From assembly GCA_023246565.1 (NCBI GenBank), contig JAHFIE010000004.1, positions 5,427 through 25,563 of the forward strand: a stretch of DNA of 20,137 bases, written 5' to 3'. Position 1 is the stretch's first letter. Every line of letters starts with the position of its first letter. The stretch is from Candidatus Magasanikiibacteriota bacterium (GTDB lineage Bacteria > Patescibacteriota > Patescibacteriia > Magasanikbacterales > UBA922). The translations under genes and the position numbers were made by a program. Under the pieces are notes generated by a model. That model searched no databases and was not told the origin of the DNA. It worked only from the letters and a program-made list of their open reading frames with translations. Shown here one piece after another: positions 19,284 through 20,137 of the stretch.

Positions 19284-19583
19284 ATGCCTCAAGCCCAATC
19301 AGGAAATACCGTAAAAGTTCATTATACTGGCCGTCTTGCTGATGGTACGGTTTTTGATTCTTCTCGAGATCGTGAACCCTTTGAATTTGTCCTTGGCAGT
19401 GGTATGGTCATTCCTGGATTTGACGCAGGAGTTACTGGCCTTTCTATTGGAGAAATAAAAACCATTGAGATCCCAGCCAAGGACGCCTATGGAAAGACAG
19501 GATTTCATCCACTATCAGGTAAAGACTTAATTTTTGATCTGGAATTAGTGGATATTATTGTTAATCCACGAGGAGAAATCTAA
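19284..19583 (+). CDS. FKBP-type peptidyl-prolyl isomerase, single domain
   Basis: 99 residues, cytoplasmic, no signal peptide. Isomerises Xaa-Pro bonds during folding. Motifs of the FKBP fold: VKVHYTGRLADGTVFDSS (10-27), the active-site EFVLGSGMVIPGFDAGV (around 34-50) and FDLELVDI at the end. It is a minimal FKBP12-like domain without the inserted IF domain of SlyD. The tip of the flap differs from human FKBP12 (AYGKTGFHPLSGKDLIF). ATG 19284 has no SD. Next comes the RRM gene promoter only 2 nt past the stop, so it is a single-gene unit. Confidence 0.93.
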   Translation: MPQAQSGNTVKVHYTGRLADGTVFDSSRDREPFEFVLGSGMVIPGFDAGVTGLSIGEIKTIEIPAKDAYGKTGFHPLSGKDLIFDLELVDIIVNPRGEI

Positions 19584-19584
19584 T

Positions 19585-19613
19585 TTGACAACCCCTTCTG
19601 ATTCCGCTATACT
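19585..19613 (+). promoter_or_regulatory. Strong promoter of the RRM gene
   Basis: TTGACA (19585-19590), 17 nt, TATACT (19608-19613). Starts 2 nt past the FKBP stop. Predicted leader about 76 nt. Confidence 0.8.
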
Positions 19614-19636
19614 TTTTTTCAATCGTCCATTTCTCC

Positions 19637-19692
19637 GGTTACACGGTAGTAAATTTTAATAGGTCGGGGCGGGTTACTCGTATTAAGTTACT
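19637..19692 (+). other. Leader of the RRM gene with repeated GTTAC
   Basis: GTTAC occurs at 19638-19642, 19673-19677 and 19687-19691 in a leader of about 76 nt, and ATTAAGTTACT (19682-19692) lies just before the start codon. No SD is present. Possible autoregulatory binding sites of the encoded RNA-binding protein. Confidence 0.3.
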
Positions 19693-19695
19693 GTT

Positions 19696-19977
19696 ATGAG
19701 TCAAACATTATACGTCGGCAATGTATCATACCAATCAACTGACGAAAGCTTGGCAGCTGCTTTTTCACAAGCAGGTACTGTAGTTTCCGCAAAGATTGTT
19801 ATGGATAAATTCACTGGTCGTTCTCGTGGTTTTGCTTTCGTTGAAATGAGCACTGCAGAAGAAGCTCAAAAAGCAATTGATTTGCTCGATGGCAAAGATC
19901 TCGATGGCCGCCCTCTCAAAGTGAACATTGCTCGTCCCAAAGAGGATCGCCCTGCTCGTCGTGATTACAATAGTTAA
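19696..19977 (+). CDS. RRM-domain RNA-binding protein
   Basis: 93 residues, one RNA recognition motif and a short charged tail. RNP2 is LYVGNV (5-10) and RNP1 is RGFAFVEM (44-51), with the aromatic residues that stack on RNA bases kept. KEDRPARRDYNS forms the basic tail. Such single-RRM proteins are common in cyanobacteria and candidate phyla genomes, where they are thought to act in cold response or mRNA handling; targets are unknown. Strong promoter, long unusual leader, and a terminator at 19991-20034 make it a one-gene unit, likely highly expressed. Confidence 0.93.
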   Translation: MSQTLYVGNVSYQSTDESLAAAFSQAGTVVSAKIVMDKFTGRSRGFAFVEMSTAEEAQKAIDLLDGKDLDGRPLKVNIARPKEDRPARRDYNS

Positions 19978-19990
19978 TCACCTGTTCAAA

Positions 19991-20034
19991 AAAACAAACA
20001 AGCCTTTGATTGAAAGATTAAGGGCTTTTGTTTT
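19991..20034 (+). terminator. Terminator of the RRM gene
   Basis: Imperfect hairpin with outer AAAACAAA / TTTGTTTT and inner AGCC / GGCT, a 2-nt bulge and an internal AT-rich loop, ending in a T run. It starts 14 nt past the stop. Confidence 0.6.
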
Positions 20035-20064
20035 CTGGCAATTTCAGGCTTTTTTTAGTACACT
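20035..20064 (+). promoter_or_regulatory. Candidate promoter of the UvrD-like gene
   Basis: CTGGCA (20035-20040), 18 nt, TACACT (20059-20064). The ATG at 20074 is 9 nt past the -10, so the mRNA would be nearly leaderless. Confidence 0.4.
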
Positions 20065-20073
20065 TGAGCAAGT

Positions 20074-20137
20074 ATGTCAAACCTTAATGCTGCACAACAG
20101 TCTGCTGTTGAATATACATCGGGTCCTCTTCTTATTT
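20074..20137 (+). CDS. UvrD/PcrA-type helicase, N-terminal fragment (cut by window edge)
   Basis: Only 21 codons are in the window: MSNLNAAQQSAVEYTSGPLL and then I. LN-x-x-Q-x-x-AV, followed by GPLLI just before the expected Walker A loop, is the start of UvrD/PcrA/Rep superfamily 1A helicases, which unwind DNA 3' to 5' in repair and replication restart. The start has no SD. The specific member (UvrD, PcrA or Rep) cannot be told from this fragment. Confidence 0.7.
   Translation, partial: MSNLNAAQQSAVEYTSGPLLI

Overview
The window looks like a compact, moderately AT-rich genome of the candidate phyla radiation (Patescibacteria, Parcubacteria-like). This is an inference from gene content: a glycine/arginine-rich protein with the CxxC-x17-CxxC ribbon typical of that group, a half-length asparaginase, a short MscL, a Pif1-type helicase, and mostly unmodified minimal proteins. 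UGA is an ordinary stop, so it is not a Gracilibacteria/SR1-type code. Most plus-strand genes lack a Shine-Dalgarno (SD) sequence and several have near-consensus sigma-70 promoters only a few bases before the start codon.

Layout. 1-205: 3' end of atpC (F1 epsilon). 216-1792: a structured region with a probable small RNA and four minus-strand reading frames, including a previously easy-to-miss 49-residue membrane protein, SD-driven starts and long about 60-nt hairpins. 1825-3554: SulP anion transporter. 3551-3806: a 40-residue, 8-cysteine mini-protein with its own consensus promoter and terminator. 3815-7407: ABC exporter, MBL-fold hydrolase, DUF1761 membrane protein, short asparaginase. 7404-9397: BipA/TypA GTPase with perfect promoter and terminator. 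9267-9695: intergenic region with palindromic repeats (a second full copy lies at 6284-6366). 9696-11042: Pif1-like helicase. 11074-14732: an apparent operon of a Fic protein, a zinc-ribbon protein, a MazG-like pyrophosphohydrolase and a nuclease-helicase (PD-(D/E)XK plus DUF2075). 14812-16788: TspO, MscL, CxxC-x17-CxxC protein, DUF84 NTPase. 16842-19144 (minus): HAD-like protein, ATP-grasp-like protein with a leader ORF, TrpR-like repressor. 19231-20137: FKBP isomerase, RRM RNA-binding protein and the first 21 codons of a UvrD/PcrA helicase.

How parts may work together. The most system-like unit is the Fic / Zn-ribbon / MazG / nuclease-helicase operon (gaps of 17 and 12 nt, then an ATGA overlap), which has the look of a nucleotide-surveillance or defence cassette; its function is inference. 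Two minus-strand blocks (about 834-1716 and 17325-18717) have visibly higher GC and strong SD sequences unlike their neighbours and may be acquired. Three hairpins of 60, 62 and 61 nt share one architecture though their sequences differ, and may be a family of long bidirectional terminators. No tRNA, rRNA, CRISPR array, transposase or integrase was seen.
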